From the NCBI GenBank assembly GCA_945870185.1, contig CAMBRK010000029.1, forward strand, positions 1 to 47,633: a stretch of DNA of 47,633 nt, written 5' to 3'. This document shows positions 4,963 through 15,100 of this stretch, piece by piece. The notes beneath the pieces are model-generated. The model did no database searches. It saw only the letters and a list, made by a program, of their open reading frames with translations, and was not told the DNA's origin. The stretch is from Aureispira sp. CCB-QB1 (GTDB lineage Bacteria; Bacteroidota; Bacteroidia; Chitinophagales; Saprospiraceae). Within the stretch, counting starts at the first letter, position 1, and every line of letters starts with the position of its first letter. Both the position numbers and the translations under genes were made by a program.

Positions 4963-7827
4963 TTAATCATTCTTTAGCTCTTGAAGAATCATATCTAATT
5001 GTTTTTTGATTTCAGCATTCTGTATTTTCAAAGCAAGTATCTCAGATTCGTTATTTTTGATTAGCAATTCGTAATTCTCAATTTTTCCTTGCTGTTCTTG
5101 TATCGCCTTTGTAAGCAGTGCCACCATATTGCCATAAGACACGCCAAGGGTTTCACCATTTTTCATATCTCCTTCAGTTCCGCTTACCACTTCGGGTACG
5201 ATTTTTTTCAGGTCTTGTGCTATAAAACCAATATGCTTCTCGCCTGTAGCATTTACGGTGTAAGTGGAAGGCTGTAATTGCATAAGTTCTTTGAGACCAT
5301 AATTAATGGGCTGGATTTGTGATTTTAGTCTTCGGTCAGAGGCATTAGTCCAGTCTCCAGCTGCTGTAAGGCGGGCACCGTTGCTATGGTGGATAGGATG
5401 TCCTGGGAGGTTTAGACCTAAGCCTACTCTGCCGTTTTTATTTATCACCATTGCGTTCGTTCGGATAATGTTATCATCACCATTTCCTACGATAAAAAGT
5501 GGTGTGGTCGGGCTAATTGCAATTTGATTAACCGTTAGAATACTGTCATTATATATTCCAATTACGGTGGAGGCAAATCCTTTAGCCTTAGTATTGTTTC
5601 CTATAGAAGTTGAAGAATGGCCTGATGCTGTAGTTTGACTTCCCATTGCTGTTGAAGAATTCCCCGAAGCTTCCGTAAAAGCACCCATAGCTGTTGAAGA
5701 AACTCCATTTGCCAAAGTGACAACCCCAAATGATGTAGAGTTTTGACCACTTGCCACACTCCCATTTCCTATTGCAGTCGCCCAAGTACCTGATGCCTCA
5801 GTTCCTGACCCAAGTGCAGTGGATTGAGTTCCTGAAGCTATTGTTGCCACACCCAATGCGGTTGAATTGTAACCAGATGCTATAGATTGATTTCCTATTG
5901 ATGTTGAATAGCCATCCGAAGCTACTGTATTATATCCCATGGCTGTTGAAAAGTCACCAGAAGCTTTTGTATCAACTCCAGATGCAAAGGAACCTATCCC
6001 TATGTTATCTGGTGCCCAACTATTGGAACCCGACAAACGTCCCACTCTAAATGCTGCTTTGGATCTATCAAAAAACATCAATGTATCTGATGTAGCTGTT
6101 GCTGGTGGCAAAATATCTGATCCAACTATAAAACTGCCGCCAGTATTAATCCAACTGTTACCACCGTCAAGATGGAATCTGACTGCAGGGTTTTCAGCCA
6201 ATAATTGAGTATCATCTTTATAAATATTAAACTGTTCATTAACCTGGTCATTATCTGCATCTAATATGACATTTAATAAACGATTGTCTGTTTCTAACAT
6301 GTTGATGCCGTTGTTGAGTCTGGAGTTTCCTTTATCAAATATCAAAGCCGGACTATTCACGGTATTGTCTATTTTAATGGGACCAATGTTGTAGAATGCA
6401 GTATCTTGATTTTGCGTCCAGATGGTTTCACTAATAAGAATCCAATCATTATCGCTGCAGTAACTAAATCGTTGCACATCAGTATCAAAAACCATCAATC
6501 CATTGATTTTCGGGCTGATAGCCAACTTCTGTGCAGTGGTCATTCTTGGGATCAGCAAACCTTTATTGTCTGATGATATTTCTAATTGTGCAGATGGATG
6601 GACAGTTTCTGTACCGATACCTAGATTACCACCCGTATTTATCCAACTGTCATTGCCACCTAGATTAAATCGCACTGCAGGATATTGAGCAAGTGCTTCT
6701 GAACTATCTTTGTAGATATTAAATTGTTCATTGGTCTGATCATTGTCGGCATCTATAATGATGTTTAAGAGCCTATTGTCTGTCTCCAACATATTCACAC
6801 CGTTATTTAACCTAGATTCTCCTTTATTAAATATCAATGCAGCATTTGGTACATTATTATTAACTTGGATCGGACCTTTGGCATAAAATACAGTATCTTC
6901 TTTGTTTATCCATAATACATCTTGCTCGGGGACTTCAGCCCAATATGCTCTCCCTTCTTCATTTGAAGTCAACACTCTACCTTGGCCTGCATTTTTGGGT
7001 ATCCGTAACGCATTAAGTTTGGTCACACCACTTTCGTCAATGGTTAAAAAATCCTTTGTGTTTAGATCTTCCGAATTTGAAATCTTAAAGACGCCATCTT
7101 TCGTTCCTGTAGTCCACGATACATTTTGAACACTTGTGGTCGGAGTCTTATATTCAATATCTAAAGATATTCTATCAATTTCGATTCTACTCAGATGGTT
7201 AGATAAATTAAAACCATTTATCAGTAAATGATATTGACCATTATTGATAATTGTTGGAGTTATTGTAAACGGAGATGAATTATTGTACAAACTTGAACTG
7301 AATGATTGATCTACGTTGCTGCTAATGTAATGTTGGGAATAAACGCCGTTAGAATTTGTGTTGGTATTTAAATATAAATGAAGAAGAGATGTGCCAGTTT
7401 GAATGCTTGTTCGTCGGCATTCCACATTTATATCTATATCCGTAATAATTGCATTTGCTGGTATAGCATTGGCTACTGTAAAGTTAATTCGAATCGATGT
7501 GAATTCAGGATATATGTTAATAAACGGCCCATTCATTCTATTATTATCACTATTAATTATTTTTGAATGTGCTAAATCAGTCCATACAATAGGTGTAAGG
7601 CCAATTGGTGCTGGAGCATTTGTTACTTGTGATGGACTACCAATCGTTGTATTGTAATCAAAACCTCCTTGAGCATTTTTTTTGTTATCTAATCGAAGGG
7701 CGATCTTTGTGGAGTCGCTGCGGATATGCAATTGCTCTTGGGGGCTTATCGTATTTATACCTACATTTTGGGCATCCAGTTGAATGGTTATTAATGTCAA
7801 TAAGATAAGGATTACCAGGCTTCTCAT
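4963..7827 (-). CDS. Secreted YadA-head protein with S74 chaperone domain
   Basis: A 954-residue secreted protein with a signal peptide (MRSLVILILLTLITIQLDAQ). After an N-terminal region beginning NVGINTISPQEQLHIRSD, two related blocks carry the shared phrases NNG(V/I)NMLETDNRLLN and NEQFNIYKD. About ten 14-residue YadA/Hep_Hag-type head repeats follow (roughly residues 620-760, phrases such as STAMG, STALG, STSIG). The C-terminus has an S74 intramolecular chaperone domain starting at ASDRRLKSQI (S830 and K835 are the presumed Ser-Lys dyad) and then a coiled coil. S74 domains help trimeric fibres fold and then cleave themselves off (family knowledge), so this should be a trimeric surface fibre or adhesin. 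No T9SS sorting domain or YadA membrane anchor is seen, so the export route is open. Confidence 0.85.
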   Translation of the reverse strand: MRSLVILILLTLITIQLDAQNVGINTISPQEQLHIRSDSTKIALRLDNKKNAQGGFDYNTTIGSPSQVTNAPAPIGLTPIVWTDLAHSKIINSDNNRMNGPFINIYPEFTSIRINFTVANAIPANAIITDIDINVECRRTSIQTGTSLLHLYLNTNTNSNGVYSQHYISSNVDQSFSSSLYNNSSPFTITPTIINNGQYHLLINGFNLSNHLSRIEIDRISLDIEYKTPTTSVQNVSWTTGTKDGVFKISNSEDLNTKDFLTIDESGVTKLNALRIPKNAGQGRVLTSNEEGRAYWAEVPEQDVLWINKEDTVFYAKGPIQVNNNVPNAALIFNKGESRLNNGVNMLETDNRLLNIIIDADNDQTNEQFNIYKDSSEALAQYPAVRFNLGGNDSWINTGGNLGIGTETVHPSAQLEISSDNKGLLIPRMTTAQKLAISPKINGLMVFDTDVQRFSYCSDNDWILISETIWTQNQDTAFYNIGPIKIDNTVNSPALIFDKGNSRLNNGINMLETDNRLLNVILDADNDQVNEQFNIYKDDTQLLAENPAVRFHLDGGNSWINTGGSFIVGSDILPPATATSDTLMFFDRSKAAFRVGRLSGSNSWAPDNIGIGSFASGVDTKASGDFSTAMGYNTVASDGYSTSIGNQSIASGYNSTALGVATIASGTQSTALGSGTEASGTWATAIGNGSVASGQNSTSFGVVTLANGVSSTAMGAFTEASGNSSTAMGSQTTASGHSSTSIGNNTKAKGFASTVIGIYNDSILTVNQIAISPTTPLFIVGNGDDNIIRTNAMVINKNGRVGLGLNLPGHPIHHSNGARLTAAGDWTNASDRRLKSQIQPINYGLKELMQLQPSTYTVNATGEKHIGFIAQDLKKIVPEVVSGTEGDMKNGETLGVSYGNMVALLTKAIQEQQGKIENYELLIKNNESEILALKIQNAEIKKQLDMILQELKND
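5545..5965 (-). repeat. Tandem 42-bp repeats encoding YadA-type head
   Basis: About ten tandem units of 42 nt encode 14-residue repeats with the consensus ASGxxSTAxGxxTx, the left-handed beta-roll repeat of trimeric adhesin heads. The units vary at the third and fourth positions and at the last four residues. Such arrays can change length by slippage or recombination. Confidence 0.8.
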
Positions 7828-7906
7828 TTTAACTAATTTATTATATTCAAATAAAATTGCGAATAATTAAACCGCTTCGTGTCTCTCATTAAAGTGATTT
7901 TGGTGG

Positions 7907-7933
7907 ACCGGTCGAAATTTTTAATTCGACGGT
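7907..7933 (-). promoter_or_regulatory. Hairpin in the S74 gene leader
   Basis: ACC-G-GTCGAA at 7907-7916 can pair with TTCGAC-GGT at 7925-7933 with a small bulge and an AT-rich loop. It lies in the long leader (about 170 nt) between the predicted start site near 8000 and the ATG at 7827. It has no T-run, so it is more likely a leader structure than a terminator. Function is unknown. Confidence 0.35.
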
Positions 7934-8005
7934 GCTTCCAAAAGAAATATCCATCAACTTAATGATAAGAAAATGGATACTTCCAGATGCGATTATTTAC
8001 TTACA

Positions 8006-8056
8006 CAAATGTACGATGATAAAAAGGGCACATTCGTCACTCAAAAGAGTGATATT
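8006..8056 (-). promoter_or_regulatory. S74-unit promoter with shared palindrome
   Basis: On the minus strand, AATATCACTC-N4-GAGTGACGAA (8056-8033, perfect TCACTC/GAGTGA core) is followed 19 nt later by TACATTTG (8013-8006), a perfect -7 box (TAnnTTTG). No -33 TTG is seen; the palindrome occupies that place, as expected of an activator-dependent promoter. The same palindrome with the same spacing heads the long unit at 23105-23128. Confidence 0.65.
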
Positions 8057-8073
8057 GTAATTGTGGCAATTTA

Positions 8074-9954
8074 CTAAGCTCTTTTTTCGTGTTCGCTAAC
8101 CCTTGAGACAGAGAGTATTATTTCTGTACCATTATCATTCCTAACCTGGAGATTCGCTTTCATTTTTTGAACAAAGGCTTGAATCATTTTATTGCCAAAG
8201 CTGCGAGATGCGGCAAATGATGTAGGTTCTACACCTATTCCGTTGTCTTTGATGGTAATACTGATATTGCCATCAATATCTTTGACTGAAAAATAGATTT
8301 TACCTTGGGTCCTATCTTTAAAAGCATGTTTTAATGCATTGGATATCAGTTCATTGGTAATCAATCCTAATGGTATCATCGTGTCCACATCTATCAGGAA
8401 ATTATCGATGTCCTTCTCCAAGGTGATGTATTGCTCGTCGATATTGTAAGATTCGAAAAGTTGGTCTAATAAATCATTAAAATATCCTTTGGTTTCTATA
8501 GCAGTCAAATGTTCGTCGGAATACAAATTTTGATGGATAAGTGCCATGGACAGTACTCTGTTTTTGCCTTCATTGATAGCTTCCAAAGCGATTTCGTCTG
8601 TGATATAATTGGACTGAAGATTTAATAAACTTGATACTACCTGCAGATTATTTTTGACTCTATGATGAATTTCACGAAGCAGTAAATCCTTTTCTTGCAA
8701 CATTCCTGTGATTTGTTTATTCTTCTGCTCCAGGATACTATTTGTTTTTGATTTTTGTCTGTAGAGTAAATAGATACCCAGAGCCAGCGAAGCTATAAAA
8801 CCAGCTCCCAACAATGCCAAATACATATTTCGATTAGTAGCGTCTTGTTGTTTTTGAAGGATTAATATTTGATTGTCTTGTTCCAGTTTATGGTATTTGG
8901 CTTCCATTTCTCTTATGGCATCCAATCTTTTTTCGTCTAGTAATGTACGCTCCATCACCAAAGCTGAATCGGCATACATCAATGCGGACTTGTAATTGCC
9001 ACTCCACTCATGCAATTTTTTGAGTTTAACATAATAATTAAGTCTGAACAATAGAATGCTGTCGTTTAATAGAGGCAGTCCATTTTCTAATATCTTGATG
9101 GCCTGTGCGTATTTTTTTTCATCTCTGAGCTGATCAGAAAGGAGCAATCTATTGGTGAGAAGCATGGTCAAATTTTGGTCGGTCTCATGCTTCTCTAAGC
9201 TTTCTTCCAGGTATTTCTTTTTATCCGCAGGATCAGCGATAAATGTGGTATTTTGATGAGCTACTGCTGTTTGTGTTGATTTTCCTTCTTTAAAGGCGAT
9301 ATACTCCGCTTCTAATGCAGCTATTCTAACAGAATCTTTGAGTTCTTTATATACATTAATCGCATTGTGAAGGCTGTAACCATAGTCGATGCGTTTGCCT
9401 CCTTTTCGCGCTATATCTAAGGATTTATCCATTAATTCTTTCGCCTTCTGTAAGTCTCCCAAAGTAATATACAAATCGCCCAAATCCTGATAATAATGTG
9501 TAAGACTGTAAGTGTCAGAGTGTTTTTTGATATTTTCTATAGCTTTGATCTGATAATACATAGAAGAATCAAGCATGCTGCTACCTCTGTGATGGTATTG
9601 TCCCAGTTTATTATAAATCAAAGCTATTTCTTTAAATCCATTAGCATATTTTTTGGCTTGGTGCAGGTGGAATAATGCTTTGTTTTTTTCCCCTTTGGTG
9701 TAATAAACGACTTTGTAATATTGAAGATGAAAATTGAATTTTTGCTTACCTTTTCCTGTTTTATCAACCATAACTTTGATGGAATCCAACATCTCCAAAG
9801 CCTTGTTTGAGTTTTTTCTAAACAGTTTGTCTATCTGGATTAAAACCGAATCAATCCCATTTTGATTGTTATCTTGTGCTAACAAACTTTTAATACCAAT
9901 AAATGTCAATATCAGTACAGAGATGAAACTTTTTGTCAAATGTTTTTTAATCAT
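8074..9954 (-). CDS. TPR sensor histidine kinase (HisKA_2 type)
   Basis: A 626-residue membrane kinase. A signal peptide (MIKKHLTKSFISVLILTFIG...) exports an N-terminal region of TPR-like helical repeats (about residues 30-350, for example HYYQDLGDLYITLGDLQKAKELM). A coiled coil and one membrane helix (about 378-398, YLALLGAGFIASLALGIYLLY) connect to a HisKA_2 dimerisation domain with IHHRVKNNLQVVSSLLNLQ and its phospho-His near residue 430. The ATPase domain shows NELISNALKHAF, DNGIGV and SFGNKMI. It is the last gene of the long unit, 63 nt after the FN3 gene. The LuxR-type regulator at the end of the next unit is its likely partner. Confidence 0.88.
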   Translation of the reverse strand: MIKKHLTKSFISVLILTFIGIKSLLAQDNNQNGIDSVLIQIDKLFRKNSNKALEMLDSIKVMVDKTGKGKQKFNFHLQYYKVVYYTKGEKNKALFHLHQAKKYANGFKEIALIYNKLGQYHHRGSSMLDSSMYYQIKAIENIKKHSDTYSLTHYYQDLGDLYITLGDLQKAKELMDKSLDIARKGGKRIDYGYSLHNAINVYKELKDSVRIAALEAEYIAFKEGKSTQTAVAHQNTTFIADPADKKKYLEESLEKHETDQNLTMLLTNRLLLSDQLRDEKKYAQAIKILENGLPLLNDSILLFRLNYYVKLKKLHEWSGNYKSALMYADSALVMERTLLDEKRLDAIREMEAKYHKLEQDNQILILQKQQDATNRNMYLALLGAGFIASLALGIYLLYRQKSKTNSILEQKNKQITGMLQEKDLLLREIHHRVKNNLQVVSSLLNLQSNYITDEIALEAINEGKNRVLSMALIHQNLYSDEHLTAIETKGYFNDLLDQLFESYNIDEQYITLEKDIDNFLIDVDTMIPLGLITNELISNALKHAFKDRTQGKIYFSVKDIDGNISITIKDNGIGVEPTSFAASRSFGNKMIQAFVQKMKANLQVRNDNGTEIILSVSRVSEHEKRA

Positions 9955-10017
9955 GATATTTTGGCATTAAAATTAATCGGATACAAACATAAATAATAAT
10001 AACAATGTCATTTTTAA

Positions 10018-12120
10018 TTATCTATTCTCAACTACAAATACAGGTGAATAATCAGATTTATGTCCATCTTTATAGAATATTCTGTATTTATAGGCCAATG
10101 ATTTATCAGTGTTTATGATGCTATCTGTAATTTGCAGCGTGGTAGCAGGAGAAACAGTTTTCCATCTCTGAAAATCACCTTTACTTACTGATTTATAAAT
10201 AACAATTTGGGAAACATCCTCTTTAGCAATCGTTGCTTCTAAAGACAAAGTTAATTTATTTTTATCATCCATCGTAATCTTTAATGGGGATAAATTTTCT
10301 TTCGAAGGTAATGTAATTGCTTTAAGAGATATAGCTGATGCAGATTCATTCCCATCATCATCCATTGCTACTATCTTGTATTCATATTGTGTTTTAGGTT
10401 CCACATTTCTGTCATTGTGTTGTGTGTCAAAATCTGTGATTTTAGCAATGTCTGTCCAAGGTTGTCCATTTGTTCTTCTTCTTAAGACATGGGCAACTAC
10501 ATCTCTACTGTTGCTATTGATCCAAATCAATTTAATACCTGTAGAATCTGCTTTAAAATCTTTAAAAACGGGTGCAGTAGGGGCAATCTTATCTGGTTTT
10601 TTCAACTTGATTGCATCAGAAAAAGCGGACACATTGGATCTGACGTCTACTGCTGCTATTTTATAATAAATTTCTTCAGTCAATGTATGTATGGCTATGG
10701 TATCTGTCCATACTGAATCCCTGATAGTATTGCTGTTTTTCCTGATAAATATTTCTTCTGGTCCATTAGCCACATACACGTTGTAACCCGAAAGATCAGT
10801 CGTAGACCCTATAGGCCATGACAGATGAACAACACCTGATGTATCAATTTTTCCTTTCAAACCTATAGGAACAGGTGGTGGCGTCTTATCATTAAAAAAA
10901 CCATAAACAGGCGAACTGCATGCTTGATTTTCAGAATGGTCAACAGCACAAACCTTATAATATGAGTTATTGACAAAATCAGGATTTTCATCTTTGAACA
11001 TCGTGACAGGTGCCAGGAGCAATTTTGAAACAGGGGTATAAAATCCTTCCGGTGTATTGCTTTTCAAAATATAATAACCCTTAAAATCGGAAGATATACT
11101 GTCCTGTGACCACGATATTTCCATGTAAGTTCCGTCTTTAATACCAGCTTTAACAAGTACTGGTGACGTTGGTGGCGTTTTGTCTTTGGCTGTAATTTTT
11201 ATAGCTTTGCTTGGCTTACTCATTTCGCCAAATGCATCAATTCCTATGATTCTGTAATAATAATCTTTGCCGTTTTCTGCTTGTGAAATATACGTGATCG
11301 GGGGAATACCAAATGATTCTTTCTGATCCAGAGCGTTGATATACGGTAACTCATTAAGCCGGCTAAAATTCACGCCATCTTCTGATCTTTCAATATAGTA
11401 GGCGGTAAAGTATTTTTCATGATTGGCTCTATCCCAAGTGATTCTGACATAACCTTCTTCCGCGTCTGTACTTCCAATATTAGGTATAGCTTCGATGTCA
11501 AAATTAGGATTGTAGAGAACTTGGGCAGTGTATGATGGCTTATTTGGTGCGACAGCAATGATCCTATAGATTAAGTACTTTCCTTGTGGTGCATCTGTAT
11601 CTTTAAAATACAATCCAAGTGCTTCTGCGGCCAATGGATCCATATCGGAGATGAACATAGCTGCACTATATTTATGAATCAATTCTTCTCTACTTGCCAG
11701 GATAGTGCCTATATCCAGTTCTTTTTTGCTTTTTAATGTTTCCCATTCGCCATACATCAATTGTTGAGCCATAGGCAAATAGGTATTTTCCGGATTTTTT
11801 TTGATTTCAAGTTCAAACTTCTCCGATGTCCATGGTGTTAATCTATCTACAAGCATATCGGTTTTATTTGATTTATATGCTTTGAACGAATCAAAAGAAA
11901 TCCTTTCTACTTGTATAAAACCAGACAGATTGTTTAACCACATACCCGGCGTAGAAGGTGCCCACCGCAGTTGAACGTTTTTGTCCTTCTTCTTTAAGAT
12001 CAAATGATAATCGCTATTAGAATTTTGAAATACGGTGCTATCGGATTGTGTGTAAACTATCTCCGCACAACATAAAATCATTACCCAAATTGTGAAATAC
12101 TTTAATATCTTTTTCATCAT
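10018..12120 (-). CDS. Secreted FN3-repeat protein
   Basis: A 700-residue exported protein with a signal peptide (MMKKILKYFTIWVMILCCAEIVYTQ). The N-terminal 200 residues are of unknown type. From about residue 210 on there are roughly five fibronectin type III domains, seen as repeats of the kind GYVRITWDRANHEKYFTAYYIERSEDG, each introduced by DKTPPTSP-like or DKIAPTAP-like linkers. No catalytic motif, lipobox or T9SS sorting domain is seen. Its start codon overlaps the stop of the giant gene by 4 nt, which implies coupled synthesis and a shared task at the surface. It is likely a binding or scaffold partner of the giant protein. Confidence 0.75.
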   Translation of the reverse strand: MMKKILKYFTIWVMILCCAEIVYTQSDSTVFQNSNSDYHLILKKKDKNVQLRWAPSTPGMWLNNLSGFIQVERISFDSFKAYKSNKTDMLVDRLTPWTSEKFELEIKKNPENTYLPMAQQLMYGEWETLKSKKELDIGTILASREELIHKYSAAMFISDMDPLAAEALGLYFKDTDAPQGKYLIYRIIAVAPNKPSYTAQVLYNPNFDIEAIPNIGSTDAEEGYVRITWDRANHEKYFTAYYIERSEDGVNFSRLNELPYINALDQKESFGIPPITYISQAENGKDYYYRIIGIDAFGEMSKPSKAIKITAKDKTPPTSPVLVKAGIKDGTYMEISWSQDSISSDFKGYYILKSNTPEGFYTPVSKLLLAPVTMFKDENPDFVNNSYYKVCAVDHSENQACSSPVYGFFNDKTPPPVPIGLKGKIDTSGVVHLSWPIGSTTDLSGYNVYVANGPEEIFIRKNSNTIRDSVWTDTIAIHTLTEEIYYKIAAVDVRSNVSAFSDAIKLKKPDKIAPTAPVFKDFKADSTGIKLIWINSNSRDVVAHVLRRRTNGQPWTDIAKITDFDTQHNDRNVEPKTQYEYKIVAMDDDGNESASAISLKAITLPSKENLSPLKITMDDKNKLTLSLEATIAKEDVSQIVIYKSVSKGDFQRWKTVSPATTLQITDSIINTDKSLAYKYRIFYKDGHKSDYSPVFVVENR

Positions 12121-15100
12121 CTTACCTTTAAAATTATGCCATTAAATTTCGTTCCAAAATCATTGGGAGAATCCGAAACAAAATCTGATATATCAAATGT
12201 ATTTCCGTACTGAAAGTCTTTAGTTTGCTTTGGTCCCGGGACTATTTGCTCTGCCAGGTATGCTCTGTCAGCTTGAATACTGATCTTGTATTCGCCTTTG
12301 TGATTTTGCAACTGATAATATTTAGATGCATCATTCATCATATCTAGTTGTACCAGTAGGGCTTTATATCGTCCTGACAAATAGTCTTCATAGTAATTAA
12401 CACGGACCGGTGGAATATAATTGGTCGAATTGTTGGTTGATCCAAATGAACGGGTTATTTCAATATCTGATGAACCTGATGTGCTGCCACCTCCACCAAT
12501 AACCTGGGCTATCCCATCAGTACCCATATTACCGTTGGACTCAGTACCATTACCGCCTCCGACTGTACCGCCATTATCAAATCCTCCCGTATTGATATTT
12601 GCGTCCCAAAGATATGTCTGACTTAGCAGCCATGCTCCGGCATTGGTAATATCGATAATGTCTTCCGCAGTCCAAACGGGTATGTAATAATCCAGTGTAA
12701 ATGAACTACTACTTGAAGCACTAGTTGATACCGTAAAATCAAAGTCTTTTAAAGAACTCTCACTTATTTCTCGACTTCTCAACTGTGATACCAGTCCATT
12801 ATTTAGATTTTGGGTATTGACAGCAGCACTCCATGTTTTGTCCAGTTCAGACTGTGTGATAGGACCATCATATCCGGTGGCCTTTCTATCACGAATGAAA
12901 TAGGTTATGTTATTATTGTAATAATCACCTCTAAGATAACCTTCGGAATATCCAAGAATAGAAATTAATGAAGAAAAATCTTCAGTTAAAGTTTTACTTT
13001 CTCCATTGACAGTCAATTTTATAGTATGGGGATTATCAGCAACAAGTTGATCGTATAAACTGGTAAAACTGACTATACTCTGATTGAGATAGCTCAGATA
13101 GCCACTCATGCCTTGATCTTCATTATGTTGATAATCATCTTGATCATAACCGTCAGACTTTCCAATACCGTTATGATCTACGTAACTCCCGTTTTGGTTA
13201 TAATGGGTTTGAGTGGCACCCAGATTTGAAGAAAACTCCACTCTTGGCACAGAAACATAGGCACCCTGAATTTCATTAAATTCGCCTTCAATATCAAAAA
13301 CATCAAAGTTTTCATCCATGTCAAAAGTAAGTTTTGGATAATTACTCAGACTGTTGGATATGCCCTTAGAAGTTATATTTAGATTAGCCAATTTTGCAGC
13401 CAGCGTATTGTATTTACTGGTTTTAAAATCGAATTGATAAATGATTTCTTCATTTTTATTTTTAAATATAGATGGATCAATATCTATATCAATACTGATG
13501 GTATCTTGTCTGAATAATTCTTTTCCGATCAAGGTGGTATTACTAGAGATAATATTTTCTAAAATTTTTATTCCCTGATTTGTTGCTGAGCCAATAAGCG
13601 ATCTTTTGTTTGTTTTTTTAATCAACTGACATGAATAATAACTATCGTTTTTCAAAGCAGGAAGTTTATTGATGATTAACTGTACAGGGCTCTTACCTTT
13701 TAGATCATTGGCGTCAATTATGATAGGTTCGTCACCATCATAGCTCGCCCATCTAAAGAAATATTCATAAGTATTATCATCATCATCATCCGGAAAATAA
13801 TCATTATTACTCATGTCACTGGCAAATAAAATTAGCGGCGCCTGTAGCTTATACAATACATTAATTTCATCCTGCAGAAAATATCTTTGATTGCGAATCG
13901 GTAAAGTCTTCACGATTTGATCATCGGGTATTGGGAATGGGCTTTTTCCTGTTTTGAAGCTATGTATCCTTTCTTCCATCCAATCTTTATCGTCTTCCTT
14001 CAAAGGTGCTCCGCTGCTTACAAATGTATAATCTTTTGCTTTTACCCTGAGTGTAACTGTGTAATCCGTTTGAGAATCAAAAGTTTCTCCTTCCAATGTT
14101 ACTGCCTGTCTGTCTGTGTTGTACTTTTTCGTAGTGGACACTGTTGAATTTGTTGCATCATTTTTAACAGAAAACTCATCGATATATATTTCAATATCAG
14201 CAGTGATTAATCTTCTTACGCCAGCTACTGGCTCCCAAATGATAGGTACTTCAATCCTTTCATCAATTGGCACCAGGAAGGTAGCTAGAATATCTTCAAA
14301 AATACTTACTTGTTTTTGATCATCAGACGGAGTCAGTTCGTGGATCACGGGAATAAAGTCTGTCACCTCTGGTGCGGGTTCGCATTTATTCCCTATACTC
14401 AGGTCAAATCCTGCACTTCCTTTGATTAATCCATTTAAGACACTGTAAGAAGCAGTAGCTCTCCCTTCGGCCCATGTCGGGTTTGGTCCTCCACCTTTGA
14501 TTAGCATCGCTGCTGCCATAGAAAACAGCTGAAACTCTCTTTCTTTACCCAGAAACTTACCCTTCAGTCCCATTTCACCCTCAAATCCAGCATAAATCTG
14601 TCCAGTTGCATACCACCCATTGACACCTGGTGCTATTTGGCCTTCTCCCGGGATGTAACAAGTGCCACCTTCAGATTGTGTGATATTAATATCAAATCCC
14701 AAATAAGCTTTCAAATTAGCATAAAGAGCCCAGGCTCTAAGATTGTATTCCACACTGGTTTCTACACCAAAAGCGATGCCTTGACCATCTCCATAATACC
14801 CATCACCTTCACTTCTATTGATCGTCCCATTGACGGGACTGGGATTGTTGAGCTTATTTGAACCGCTACCGCTGGACCTTCCTAAAAGACTTCTGACTTT
14901 TTCGGGCATGGGTAGTTCTGAAGGTATGTCATGTCCCAACATAAAGTATCCATTCACTTCTTGTTTAATAATCGCCAAATCAAGCATCAAACCAGCACGG
15001 TCATCAGGATTTCCAGCCTTAAAATACCACTTACCGCTTTGTGTTTCTGCCAGAAAATCCACATCGACCACTTTATCCTTGGTTCCGGTGCCTGTAAGCA

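Noticed and set aside
5545-5965. 42-bp repeats as a CRISPR-like array
   Set aside because: The units are contiguous coding repeats of a head domain, with no unique spacers.
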